Positions 42,242 to 50,781 of a DNA stretch of 64,000 bases are shown here, one piece after another. The stretch comes from MnTg04 sp964568075 (GTDB lineage Bacteria > Pseudomonadota > Gammaproteobacteria > Steroidobacterales > MnTg04). The stretch lies in assembly GCA_964568075.1 (NCBI GenBank), contig CAZMOM010000009.1, positions 1 through 64,000 on the forward strand. Reading direction: 5' to 3'. Both the position numbers and the translations under genes were made by a program. A model generated the notes under the pieces. It made no database searches. It was given only the letters and a program-made list of their open reading frames with translations, and was not told the DNA's origin. Each line of letters starts with the position of its first letter. Positions within the stretch are counted from its first letter, which is position 1.

Positions 42242-42805
42242 ATGTCCAACGATACTTTTTTAAACGACCAGTTTCTAATTGCGATGCCGGCGCTCGGCGA
42301 CCCGAATTTCCAGCGCAGTGTTACCTATATTTGCGAGCACAATGAGCAGGGCGCGCTGGGTATTACCATCAACCGGCCAATGAATCTCTGCCTGGTGGAC
42401 ATTTTTGAGCAGCTCAAACTGGAGCACAGCCCGACCGTCGGCGGTACGACGCCGGTGTTGCTCGGTGGGCCGGTACAGCAGGAAAGAGGATTTATTTTGC
42501 ACCCGCCTGGCGGCAACTGGGACTCGACGATGGAGACCGGAGAAAACGTACAGGTCACAACTTCGCAGGATGTCTTACAGGCGATGGCTCGTGGCGAGGG
42601 CCCGGAAAAGGCGATCGTTGCCCTCGGCTACGCCGGCTGGACGGCAGGGCAGCTGGAGCAGGAAGTGGCTGAAAATTCCTGGCTGACGGTTCCGGCCACC
42701 AGTGACATCCTCTTCGATACGCCGTATGAAAAGAGATGGGAATCTGCCGTGGCGTTGCTGGGTGTCGATGTGAAAAACATCAGTAATTACGCCGGCCATG
42801 CCTGA
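42242..42805 (+). CDS. yqgE: YqgE/AlgH family protein (UPF0301)
   Basis: A 187-residue protein of the YqgE/AlgH family, of uncertain function. Signatures: FLIAMPALGDPNFQRSVTYI, GALGITINRP, LLGGPVQQERGFILH and VALGYAGWTAGQLEQEV-x-NSWL. The frame extends upstream to 42140, but homology begins at 42242. It overlaps ruvX by 8 bp, and the pair is one of the most conserved in gammaproteobacteria. Confidence 0.93.
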   Translation: MSNDTFLNDQFLIAMPALGDPNFQRSVTYICEHNEQGALGITINRPMNLCLVDIFEQLKLEHSPTVGGTTPVLLGGPVQQERGFILHPPGGNWDSTMETGENVQVTTSQDVLQAMARGEGPEKAIVALGYAGWTAGQLEQEVAENSWLTVPATSDILFDTPYEKRWESAVALLGVDVKNISNYAGHA

Positions 42806-43295
42806 GACCCCCCCCGGTGGGCAGGACGGCACAGCCGTCTCCACAAGAATCAACGCGAAAGATCTACAGGGCACGCTGCTTGCTTTCGATTTCGGACTCA
42901 AGCGAATTGGCGTCGCAGTCGCTGAAACAATACTCGGCAACGCACGTGGCCTAGGTGTCGTTAATCACTCGGAGAGCGGACCCGACTGGTCCGCAATCGA
43001 CGATCTCCTGAAAGATTGGCAACCGGTGCTACTGCTCGTCGGATACCCGTGCAACATGGATGGCAGCCCCAGCGAAATGTCGGATCGGGCGCTGGAGTTT
43101 GCCGGTGAGCTGAAAAAGCGTAGCCGGATTCCCGTCGAGCCCGTCGATGAAAGGCTTAGCTCCAGTGAGGCGATGGACCAGTTGCGCCAGCAACGTCGAG
43201 ATGGACTGCGTAAAAGACGGATCAACAAGGAATTGATCGACCAGGAGGCGGCTCGTCTGCTTTTGCAACAGTGGCTGACTGAGTCCGCTGGATGA
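42798..43295 (+). CDS. ruvX: Putative pre-16S rRNA nuclease / Holliday-junction resolvase-like YqgF
   Basis: A 165-residue RNase H-fold nuclease. Catalytic acidic residues lie in LLAFDFGLKRIGVA and in PVEPVDERLSSSEA. VGYPCNMDGSPSEMSDRA is the family loop (usually GLPLNMDG). YqgF matures the 16S 5' end in E. coli. Its stop overlaps the pyrB start (ATGA). Confidence 0.93.
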   Translation: MPETPPGGQDGTAVSTRINAKDLQGTLLAFDFGLKRIGVAVAETILGNARGLGVVNHSESGPDWSAIDDLLKDWQPVLLLVGYPCNMDGSPSEMSDRALEFAGELKKRSRIPVEPVDERLSSSEAMDQLRQQRRDGLRKRRINKELIDQEAARLLLQQWLTESAG

Positions 43296-44329
43296 CAATG
43301 GCGAAGCGATTCATTAGGATGCGCACGGCACCGGGTAACGGTATCCAACCAGTCCAGCCGGAGCGGCAATCAGACGTGAATGAACAGGTCGACAGTCAGG
43401 GTCGGTTACACCACCTGGTCTCACTTGAGGGGCTCGGAGAGACTTTGCTGACCCAGTTGATGGATCGGGCCGAAAAATATCTTCTCGCGCCGGGACGTCC
43501 CGGGCCCGGCGATGGCTCCCTGCGGGGCTTGACCGTGTGTCACCTTTTTTTCGAAGCGAGCACGAGGACCCAGATATCTTTCGAACTCGCGGCCAGACGA
43601 CAGGGTGCCGCGGTCGTAAATCTTGCCGTCCCTGCCTCTTCCGCAATCAAGGGCGAAACCGCACTGGATACGTTACAGACGATCCAGGCGATGGCCGTCG
43701 AATTTTTCGTGGTCCGCCACCAAGAAACGGGATTGATGCGGTCGATCGCGAGAACCCTGGGGCAGGAGGCAAGCGTAATCAGTGCCGGTGAGGGCCACCG
43801 ATCACACCCTACCCAGGGCCTGCTCGATGCGTTGACCATTCGACAACACAAGAAAAAATTTGCAGACCTCAGCATTGCCATCGTTGGAGACATCCGTCAC
43901 TCAAGGGTTGCCCGCTCCGCTTGCCATGCTCTGCTGGAGCTCGGTGTCCATGACCTGCGGCTGGTCGCGCCCGAAAACCTGCTGCCAGATGCCGACGAAC
44001 TGACTCATACGCGGCGCTATTCAGATTGTGATACAGGGATCGCTGATTGCGACGTGGTTATGATGCTGCGTATCCAGAAAGAAAGAATGAACTCCGCGGA
44101 CATTCCGGATCTGGATAAATACAGGCAGCTCTACGGCCTGACCGCGCGACGGCTAAAACTCGCCAAGGATGACGCCATCGTCATGCACCCCGGCCCGATA
44201 AATCGCGGTATAGAGATGGATGACGAAGTCGCCGACGGTTGTCAGTCCGTGGTGCGTCAGCAGGTCGGTAATGGTGTCGCAATTCGTATGGCCGTACTCG
44301 CGGCGATCGCGGAAGGCAAGAAATCTTGA
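43292..44329 (+). CDS. pyrB: Aspartate carbamoyltransferase, catalytic chain
   Basis: Forms carbamoyl-aspartate in pyrimidine synthesis. The 345-residue protein has the carbamoyl-phosphate loop FFEASTRTQISFE; the common form is STRTR, so one Arg is replaced by Gln. Other motifs: SSAIKGETALDTLQTI (the 80s-type loop), HPTQGLLDALTI and MHPGPINRGIEM. The true start is uncertain: ATG at 43292 overlaps ruvX by 4 bp, and similarity begins only ~35 residues later. The inactive dihydroorotase partner pyrC', which follows pyrB in Pseudomonas, is absent; a PyrK-like gene overlaps the stop instead. Confidence 0.94.
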   Translation: MTMAKRFIRMRTAPGNGIQPVQPERQSDVNEQVDSQGRLHHLVSLEGLGETLLTQLMDRAEKYLLAPGRPGPGDGSLRGLTVCHLFFEASTRTQISFELAARRQGAAVVNLAVPASSAIKGETALDTLQTIQAMAVEFFVVRHQETGLMRSIARTLGQEASVISAGEGHRSHPTQGLLDALTIRQHKKKFADLSIAIVGDIRHSRVARSACHALLELGVHDLRLVAPENLLPDADELTHTRRYSDCDTGIADCDVVMMLRIQKERMNSADIPDLDKYRQLYGLTARRLKLAKDDAIVMHPGPINRGIEMDDEVADGCQSVVRQQVGNGVAIRMAVLAAIAEGKKS

Positions 44330-45216
44330 GCGGCTATGGCAGGAAGCATCGTGATACGATTTTTATTGAAGACGCCAGCGTTATTTCCCAGCAGGAATAC
44401 GACGGTCAGCAGTACATTATTCGACTGCACGCACCCCAATGCGCCGGCACTGCCAGGCCGGGGACATTCGTCCATGTCTGTTGCGATCCGGCGGTGCCGA
44501 TGCGACGACCGTTGTCCATCATGCGTGCCAGTAGAGAGGATGGCTGGTTGGAGCTGTTTTATAAGGTCATCGGCCACGGCTTGCAGCACTTGTCCTCGCG
44601 GCGCAAAGGCGACTCCATCAGCATCATGGGCCCGATAGGAAGACCTTTTGTTGCCGGTGCACAGTGTTCCAGGCCCTTGCTGATCGGCGGCGGTGTTGGC
44701 ATTCCGCCGATGATTTTCCTTGCGGAGACATTGATCGACGGATCGGGTGAAGCTATGAAACCCGTGGTTCTCATGGGTTCTGAGCTGCCTTTTCCTTTCG
44801 CAGCGGTCAAATCAACATTACCAGTCCCAGGCCTCGGCAGGGAGAGCAGTCACGCAATGCCATTACTGGAATCCATGGGAATACCGTCGAGGCTGGCGAG
44901 CGGGTCCGGGTACGAAGGATGTTATGAAGGCTTTGTCACTGAGCTTGCCAGACAGTGGCTTGACTCGTTGAGTCTCGAAGAACTGGGTAGAGTAGAGATT
45001 TTCGCCTGCGGTCCAGTCCAGATGCTGAAAGCCTGCGCCGATCTTGCCCGAAGTTTCAATCTTCCTTGCCAGATTTCACTGGAGGAATTCATGGCCTGCG
45101 CGGTCGGTGGTTGCGCTGGCTGCACCGTGGAAATTCACGACGAAGAAAGAATTACGATGCAGCGAGTCTGCGTGGACGGACCGGTTTTCGATTCCCGCGC
45201 CGTTTACCCGCAGTAA
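44326..45216 (+). CDS. PyrK-like dihydroorotate dehydrogenase electron-transfer subunit
   Basis: A 296-residue ferredoxin-reductase-type flavoprotein. FAD site in MRRPLSIMRA, NAD(P) site LLIGGGVGIPPMIFLAETL, FACGPVQMLKA, and a C-terminal [2Fe-2S] set CAVGGCAGC with a fourth Cys in RVCVDGPVF. These are the features of PyrK, which in class 1B enzymes passes electrons from dihydroorotate dehydrogenase to NAD+. No pyrD lies beside it. Start TTG (44326) overlaps the pyrB stop by 4 bp, so a pyrimidine role is likely. Its partner may be elsewhere. Confidence 0.85.
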   Translation: MSGYGRKHRDTIFIEDASVISQQEYDGQQYIIRLHAPQCAGTARPGTFVHVCCDPAVPMRRPLSIMRASREDGWLELFYKVIGHGLQHLSSRRKGDSISIMGPIGRPFVAGAQCSRPLLIGGGVGIPPMIFLAETLIDGSGEAMKPVVLMGSELPFPFAAVKSTLPVPGLGRESSHAMPLLESMGIPSRLASGSGYEGCYEGFVTELARQWLDSLSLEELGRVEIFACGPVQMLKACADLARSFNLPCQISLEEFMACAVGGCAGCTVEIHDEERITMQRVCVDGPVFDSRAVYPQ

Positions 45217-45228
45217 TGCGTCCTGTTA

Positions 45229-46284
45229 TCAGCCAAAATTGATTTTTGTTTCAAGATTGGTTCGCGAATCTGCATTGGCAAGCGCTTCCTCGAGATCGAT
45301 TCGCCCATCCCGGAAAAGGCTATATAGCGCGGTATCGAAATCCTGTATACCGGCCTCGTCGCTATTTGACAGGGCTTCCTTGACGCCCGATATGTCTCCC
45401 TTCAGCGTCAGCTCGGCGATGTGCGGCGTTTGCAGCATCACTTCGACCGCGGCGACACGCCGCTTGTCTTTGCCCATGACCAGCCGCTGGGAAATAACCG
45501 CTTTCAGGTAATGGGACAAGTCCATGAATATTTGCTTTTGCTGCTCGACCGCATACAGATTGATGATTCGGTCAAGCGTCTCCGGTGCATTGTTGGCATG
45601 CAGGGTTGCGATGGCGAGGTGTCCTGTGCCGGCCAGTGTCAGTGCCGCGTTCATCGTCAGGCGATCGCGTATTTCACCTATCTGAATCACATCAGGGGCG
45701 GCTCGCATCGCGCTACGCAGAGCGACTTCATATGATTTCGTATCCAGACCCAGCTCACGCTGATTAATAATGCACTTCCGGTTGGGGTGAAGAAATTCGA
45801 TAGGGTCTTCAATGGTAATAATATGTTCGGACACACTTTCGTTACGATGATTGACCATCGCGGCCAGGGTTGTTGACTTACCCGAGCCCGTTGCGCCGAC
45901 CATCAGAATCAGGCCACGTTTGATCATCGCCAGTTTTTTTAACACCAGCGGCAAGCCGAGATCGTCCAACCGCGGCATTTCAGACGTTACATAGCGCAAC
46001 ACCATGGCCACGTTGCCGCGCTGGTGAAAAACATTAGCCCTGAACCGCCCGAGGCCTGGTTCCGATATGGCGAAATCGACTTCCAAGTGTTTGTTGAAAT
46101 GCTCGATCTGCTCTTCGTTCATCAAGCCAAGCGCGGCCTGTTTGACCATCTTTGGTGTCAGCTCGATCTTGTTAACACTCATGATGCGGCCCTCGATCTT
46201 GATTTTGACCGGCGCATAGGTAGTGAAAAACAAGTCTGAGGCGCTTTTTTCCACCATCAGTTTAAAAAGTGGTTTGGTGTTCAT
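45229..46284 (-). CDS. Third PilT/PilU-family ATPase
   Basis: A 351-residue retraction-ATPase-type protein. Walker A GATGSGKSTTLAA, Asp box ITIEDPIEFLH, Walker B VIQIGEIRD and His box GTGHLAIATLHAN. Differences from PilT: Q in VIQIGE, GTGH instead of ETGH, and TPHIAELTLKGD instead of the AIRNLIRE motif, so it is closer to PilU. It is the last gene of pilT-pilU-this gene, 56 bp after pilU. It probably modulates PilT in pilus retraction, but could be degenerate in activity. It converges with the PyrK-like gene. Confidence 0.9.
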   Translation of the reverse strand: MNTKPLFKLMVEKSASDLFFTTYAPVKIKIEGRIMSVNKIELTPKMVKQAALGLMNEEQIEHFNKHLEVDFAISEPGLGRFRANVFHQRGNVAMVLRYVTSEMPRLDDLGLPLVLKKLAMIKRGLILMVGATGSGKSTTLAAMVNHRNESVSEHIITIEDPIEFLHPNRKCIINQRELGLDTKSYEVALRSAMRAAPDVIQIGEIRDRLTMNAALTLAGTGHLAIATLHANNAPETLDRIINLYAVEQQKQIFMDLSHYLKAVISQRLVMGKDKRRVAAVEVMLQTPHIAELTLKGDISGVKEALSNSDEAGIQDFDTALYSLFRDGRIDLEEALANADSRTNLETKINFG

Positions 46285-46340
46285 CCTTAATACCCGCTCA
46301 AATATTCCTTATGCTGATTCCCGCCCCGCCGAGGGCACTC

Positions 46341-47492
46341 CTAGCGTTCATCACCGACCACCGAGAGATCTTCCGCTGCGGCATCGCCGGACGATGAATC
46401 ACGATTACTTTCAAGTTTGATGCGCAGACGCAGCTCATTCTTGGAATCGGCGTTGCGCATCGCGTCGTCATGGGAAATCGTGGCGGATTCATACAGGCTA
46501 AACAGCGCCTGATCAAATGTCTGCATGCCCAGCCGGTTCGATTTGGCCATAATTTCCTTTAACTGATGGACTTCACCGCGGAGTATCAGGTCGTTGACCA
46601 ACGGTGAGGCCAGCAAGATTTCCATCGCCGCGACGCGGCCCTTGGTGCCTTCGCGCGGAATTAATCGTTGCGAGATCAACGCTATGATATTCAAAGACAA
46701 ATCCATCAGCAACTGACTGCGCCGTTCATCCGGAAAGAAGTTAATGATGCGATCCAGCGCCTGGTTGGAACTGTTTGCATGTAAGGTCGCCAGGCACAAG
46801 TGACCGGTTTCGGCAAACTGGATCCCATATTCCATGGTTTCGCGATCCCGGATTTCGCCGATCAATATGACATCGGGCGCCTGGCGTAAAGCATTTTTCA
46901 GAGCGAAGTGCCACGATTCCGTGTCTACGCCCACCTCACGCTGAGTGACGACGCAACTCACGTGCGAATGCACATACTCGACCGGGTCCTCGATCGTAAT
47001 GATGTGCCCATGAGTGTTGGCGTTGCGATAACCGATCATCGCGGCCAGTGTCGTCGATTTACCCGAACCGGTGCCGCCGACGATAATGGCCAGTCCGCGC
47101 TTGTTCATCACGACGTCGCTCAGTTGACTTGGCAGTTCGAGTTCATCTAGCGTGGGGATCCTGGTAACAATCGTTCTGAGCACGGCGCCGGTGTAGCCCT
47201 GCTGAACAAAGGCGCTTACCCGAAAACGGCCTATACCTTTCGGGTTGATCGCGAAATTACATTCCCTGGTGGAATCGAATTGCCGGGTTTGCTTGTCGTT
47301 CATAATCGACCGTACGATCAGCGCACTTTGTTCGGAGCTCAACGCCTTTTCCATCACCGGCATTACCTCGCCGTCGACTTTGATCGCCGGCGGAAATCCT
47401 CTGGTAATAAACAAATCAGAACCATTCACCTGAATCATGCGGCGAAGCAGATCCTGCATCAGCTTGGTCGCTTGTTCCCGTTCCATTGCCAT
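46341..47492 (-). CDS. pilU: Type IV pilus retraction ATPase PilU
   Basis: A 383-residue hexameric ATPase, accessory to PilT in retraction. Walker A GGTGSGKSTTLAAMIGYRN, ITIEDPVEYVHSH, Walker B VILIGEIRDRETMEYG and ETGHLCLATLHANSSNQALD, typical of PilU. The C-terminal tail (~355-383) is acidic and low-complexity (SSSGDAAAEDLSVVGDE). It follows pilT by 19 bp. Confidence 0.94.
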   Translation of the reverse strand: MAMEREQATKLMQDLLRRMIQVNGSDLFITRGFPPAIKVDGEVMPVMEKALSSEQSALIVRSIMNDKQTRQFDSTRECNFAINPKGIGRFRVSAFVQQGYTGAVLRTIVTRIPTLDELELPSQLSDVVMNKRGLAIIVGGTGSGKSTTLAAMIGYRNANTHGHIITIEDPVEYVHSHVSCVVTQREVGVDTESWHFALKNALRQAPDVILIGEIRDRETMEYGIQFAETGHLCLATLHANSSNQALDRIINFFPDERRSQLLMDLSLNIIALISQRLIPREGTKGRVAAMEILLASPLVNDLILRGEVHQLKEIMAKSNRLGMQTFDQALFSLYESATISHDDAMRNADSKNELRLRIKLESNRDSSSGDAAAEDLSVVGDER

Positions 47493-47511
47493 ATCGACGC
47501 TCCGCTAAACC

Positions 47512-48552
47512 CTAAATGGTTTCCTTGTTGGCAGCCTTGAACCTGGCCTCTTCCTTGCTGACCATGCCCATCCGGGTCAGGTCCTGAAGACATTGGTCCA
47601 GCGTTTGCATACCCATGTTCTGACCGGTCTGAATCGCCGAATACATCTGCGCGATTTTACCTTCGCGAATCAGGTTTCTGATCGCGGGCGTACCGATCAT
47701 GATTTCATGCGCCGCGATCCGGCCACCGCCGATCTTTTTCAGCAAAGTTTGTGAAATGACGGCACGTAGTGATTCGGACAGCATGGATCGCACCATTTCC
47801 TTTTCTTCCCCCGGAAAGACGTCAACGATCCGATCGATCGTCTTGGCGGCTGAACTCGTATGCACCGTACCGAAAACGAGGTGGCCTGTTTCCGCCGCGG
47901 TCAGGGCCAGCCGGATGGTTTCCAGGTCACGCATTTCGCCGATAAGAATGACATCCGGATCCTCACGCAAAGCAGAGCGCATCGCCTCGTTGAAACCCAG
48001 CGTGTCACGGTGTACCTCGCGCTGGTTGATCAGTGCGCGACGGCTCTCGTGCACAAATTCGATCGGGTCCTCGATGGTAATAATATGATCCGGCTTGTTG
48101 TCGTTGATATAGTCGATCAGTGCGGCCAGCGTAGTTGATTTGCCGGACCCCGTCGGTCCGGTCACCAGCACCAGCCCTCTCGGGTACATGGCCACATCTT
48201 TGAAAATTTTTGGCGCCTGCAAATCCTCCAGCGACAAGATTTCCGACGGAATGGTTCTGAATACGGCAGCCGCTCCCCGATGCTGGTTATAGGCATTTAC
48301 GCGGAACCGGGCCAGCTGCGGAATCTCAAAGGAAAAGTCGGTTTCGAAGAATTCCTCATAATCCTTACGCTGCTTGTCATTCATGATGTCGTAAATCATC
48401 GCGTGCACGTCTTTATGGGACAATGCGGGCATATTGATTCGTTTTACGTCACCATCCACTCGGATAAGCGGCGGCATTTCTGCTGACAAATGAAGGTCTG
48501 ACGCCTTATTTTTCACCGAAAACGTCAAGAGTTGTGCAATATCAGCAGCCAC
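47512..48552 (-). CDS. pilT: Type IV pilus retraction ATPase PilT
   Basis: The main retraction motor at the cytoplasmic side of the pilus base. The 346-residue protein matches PilT throughout: SDLHLSAEMPPLIRVDG, Walker A GPTGSGKSTT, ITIEDPIEFVHES, Walker B VILIGEMRDLETI, ETGHLVFGTVHTSSA and the retraction motif GTPAIRNLIREGK. GTG at 48552 is the best start, with AGGA 8 nt upstream; TTG at 48558 is too close to that site. It is first of three ATPase genes, divergent from yggS across 100 bp. Confidence 0.96.
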   Translation of the reverse strand: MAADIAQLLTFSVKNKASDLHLSAEMPPLIRVDGDVKRINMPALSHKDVHAMIYDIMNDKQRKDYEEFFETDFSFEIPQLARFRVNAYNQHRGAAAVFRTIPSEILSLEDLQAPKIFKDVAMYPRGLVLVTGPTGSGKSTTLAALIDYINDNKPDHIITIEDPIEFVHESRRALINQREVHRDTLGFNEAMRSALREDPDVILIGEMRDLETIRLALTAAETGHLVFGTVHTSSAAKTIDRIVDVFPGEEKEMVRSMLSESLRAVISQTLLKKIGGGRIAAHEIMIGTPAIRNLIREGKIAQMYSAIQTGQNMGMQTLDQCLQDLTRMGMVSKEEARFKAANKETI

Positions 48553-48652
48553 ATTCAAATTCCTGTAGTCAAAGCGTCAAATACGGTAATTCTGGCCCAT
48601 AACTGTCTAAAACCAGCGATGCTCAGTATAGCGAACCCAGCTTAAGTAAAAC

Positions 48653-49339
48653 ATGACGAACGTCACACAGAATATGTCGGGACTGACACTGCGAATCCGG
48701 CGGGCTTGCGAAAACAGTGGCCGCGACCCGGATTCGGTCAGGCTGCTGGCGGTCAGCAAGAAAAATCCGGCGGCAGCAATAAGAACGGCCTTTGCCGCCG
48801 GTCAGATCGATTTTGGGGAAAATATCGTCCAGGAGGCGCTGGTCAAGCAAAAACAACTCCGGGACCTACAGATCGAATGGCATTTTATCGGTCGCATTCA
48901 AAGCAACAAGACGCGCGATATCGCTGCCGCTTTCAGCTGGGCGCACGGTGTCGATCGGCTTCGTGTTGCCAAACTGCTGAATAAGTACCGGCAACCGGAT
49001 CAACCACGGTTAAATATCTGCCTGCAGGTCGCGTTGGCCGATGAGCCGGGGAAATCCGGCGTGAAGCCGGATGCGCTGGTGACCCTCGCTGGCGAAATCG
49101 CTGACTTACCGCGTCTGCGACTGAGAGGGCTCATGTGTATTCCGCCACCGTCCGCGGATCCGGCCCGGCAGCGCCACTGGTTTGCACGGCTCGCTGAAAT
49201 GCGCGACCAGCTGAATGGCCAGGGCTTTGCCCTGGACACCTTATCGATGGGAATGAGCAATGATCTTGAGGCGGCGATCGCCGAGGGAGCGACATTGATC
49301 AGGATTGGGACGGCATTTTTTGGCGCACGGCCAGGCTGA
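48653..49339 (+). CDS. yggS: PLP homeostasis protein YggS/PROSC
   Basis: A 228-residue PLP-binding alanine-racemase-fold protein that buffers pyridoxal phosphate. PLP Lys lies in LLAVSKKNPAAAI (~35), and FGENIVQEAL, WHFIGRIQSNKTRDI and LSMGMSNDLEAAIAEGATLIRIG(T) are family signatures. In Pseudomonas, proC lies between yggS and yggT; here 92 bp without a gene separate them. Confidence 0.94.
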   Translation: MTNVTQNMSGLTLRIRRACENSGRDPDSVRLLAVSKKNPAAAIRTAFAAGQIDFGENIVQEALVKQKQLRDLQIEWHFIGRIQSNKTRDIAAAFSWAHGVDRLRVAKLLNKYRQPDQPRLNICLQVALADEPGKSGVKPDALVTLAGEIADLPRLRLRGLMCIPPPSADPARQRHWFARLAEMRDQLNGQGFALDTLSMGMSNDLEAAIAEGATLIRIGTAFFGARPG

Positions 49340-49431
49340 CCCGAACGAACGCGGGAACACGTGATGATTGAACCGATTGCCGGCCGTGCTATGTTTAGCT
49401 GTACTTTCTTGAGTAGGAACGCTGCGCAACG

Positions 49432-49959
49432 ATGAACGCGATTTCTTTTCTGGTGTCCACGATCGGCGATCTGTATATCTTGTGTTTCCTGTTGCGATTT
49501 CTATTGCAATGGGTCAAAGCGGATTTTCATAATCCTTTGTCGAAATTTGTCGTCAGCGTTACCGGACCACTGGTGCGCCCGGTTAGAAGAATTATCCCCG
49601 GGTGGAAGGGGCTCGATCTGGCCACCATTATCGTCGCCCTGGCGCTGGAGCTCGCTCTGACTGTGCTTTTGCTTACGATCAATGGCCTGTCGACACCATC
49701 CGCCGATATCTTGCTTTTGTTGGTACTACAAAGGTTTTTGCTTAATGGACTGCGTCTTTTCTTCTTCGCCGTTTTGATTCGAGCGATATTGAGCTGGGTC
49801 GGGTCCGCTGGTTACAGCCCGGTCACGGCCATACTGGTGTCTTTGACCGAGCCGCTGATCAGGCCGATAAGGCGTCTGCTGCCGCCAGTCGGCGGTCTGG
49901 ATCTGGCTCCGCTGTTCGTGTTGCTGGCCCTGCAGGCGCTGATCCTCGCAGTGAGTTGA
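49432..49959 (+). CDS. yggT: YggT family membrane protein
   Basis: A 175-residue inner-membrane protein with two similar YggT repeats of two helices each (LYILCFLLRFLLQWVKAD ... PLVRPVRRIIPG, and LFFFAVLIRAILSWVGS ... PLIRPIRRLLPP). The P-L-(V/I)-R-P-(V/I)-R-R motif occurs twice. Function is uncertain; it is linked to osmotic or pH stress and cell division in other bacteria. It overlaps yggU by 4 bp. Confidence 0.92.
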   Translation: MNAISFLVSTIGDLYILCFLLRFLLQWVKADFHNPLSKFVVSVTGPLVRPVRRIIPGWKGLDLATIIVALALELALTVLLLTINGLSTPSADILLLLVLQRFLLNGLRLFFFAVLIRAILSWVGSAGYSPVTAILVSLTEPLIRPIRRLLPPVGGLDLAPLFVLLALQALILAVS

Positions 49960-50261
49960 TGTCGTTTTATCGTTGGGACAATGAGAACCTGATTATCGAC
50001 CTGCGGATACAACCGCGGGCCAGTCAGTGTGCGTTTGCCGGGCCGTACGGACAACGCTACAAAGTCAGGCTGACCGCGACGCCCGCTGACAATAAGGCCA
50101 ACCAACAGCTTGCGAATTTCCTTGGAAAGTCTTTCACAGTGGCTCCGTCACACATCCGGATTCTCTCCGGCGGAACCGGCCGCAACAAACGGGTTTTGAT
50201 CCAAGCTCCGGGCACCATACCACCAGTGCTTCGCGAGGCCGGTATTCGCAATCCAGAATAG
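49956..50261 (+). CDS. yggU: YggU family protein (DUF167)
   Basis: A 101-residue DUF167 protein. Core LRIQPRASQCAFAGPYGQRYKVRLTATPADNKANQQLANFLGK shows the pattern PxAxxN/DxxAN. No enzymatic role is established. It ends the yggS-yggT-yggU unit and converges with the TerB-like gene 24 bp away. Confidence 0.9.
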   Translation: MMSFYRWDNENLIIDLRIQPRASQCAFAGPYGQRYKVRLTATPADNKANQQLANFLGKSFTVAPSHIRILSGGTGRNKRVLIQAPGTIPPVLREAGIRNPE

Positions 50262-50285
50262 AGCGCCTGGAGATCATTAGTGCTC

Positions 50286-50747
50286 TTATTTCTGACTCGC
50301 CAGCACCCGGTTGCGGATTTTCATCAAGCTCGTATTACGCACATACAATAAGTCGGCGACTTTCCGTACCAACGCATCCTCCAACGGATCGAGATATTCG
50401 TCCGCGTAAGCAATACGCCACATCATTTCAAGCAACCTCTCCCGCTCCTCGTTCGTCAGAGACCGATGCAACACGCTCGTAAATTCGTGCAGTGAAACCG
50501 ATTCGTTCGCCTGTAAACTGGCGTATTCAAACAACGTCGCCACCTCGTCCACGTCAAGAGTGAAATGATTTCTCAGCAACTCAAGTATCAATTCCGCGTC
50601 GTCACCTTCGCTGTAATGATCAGCTCCGCCCATTTCCACGAGCAACGCAGCGGTTGCCAGCCTCAGCGCATTCTCATGGCTGTGGCTTTGATCATTGCCG
50701 GCAGATTCGAATTGCTGCTTGAGCGCTGTGACAACCAATTTCAACAT
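50286..50747 (-). CDS. TerB-like protein
   Basis: A 153-residue all-helical protein of the TerB type. The conserved acidic metal-site pattern appears as LLVEMGGADHYSEGDD and MMWRIAYADEYLDPLEDALV, which repeat in the two halves as in TerB folds. Despite the family name there is no other tellurite gene here. It may sense stress near the membrane, but no function is shown. Confidence 0.85.
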   Translation of the reverse strand: MLKLVVTALKQQFESAGNDQSHSHENALRLATAALLVEMGGADHYSEGDDAELILELLRNHFTLDVDEVATLFEYASLQANESVSLHEFTSVLHRSLTNEERERLLEMMWRIAYADEYLDPLEDALVRKVADLLYVRNTSLMKIRNRVLASQK

Positions 50748-50781
50748 GATTAGTTTCTGAAAGGATCAGTGAGATACCTGT

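Noticed and set aside
50260..50290. AGAGC / GCTCT hairpin with a broken T-run after yggU
   Set aside because: A 5-bp stem with a loop of about 17 nt and interrupted T-run; not distinguishable from chance.
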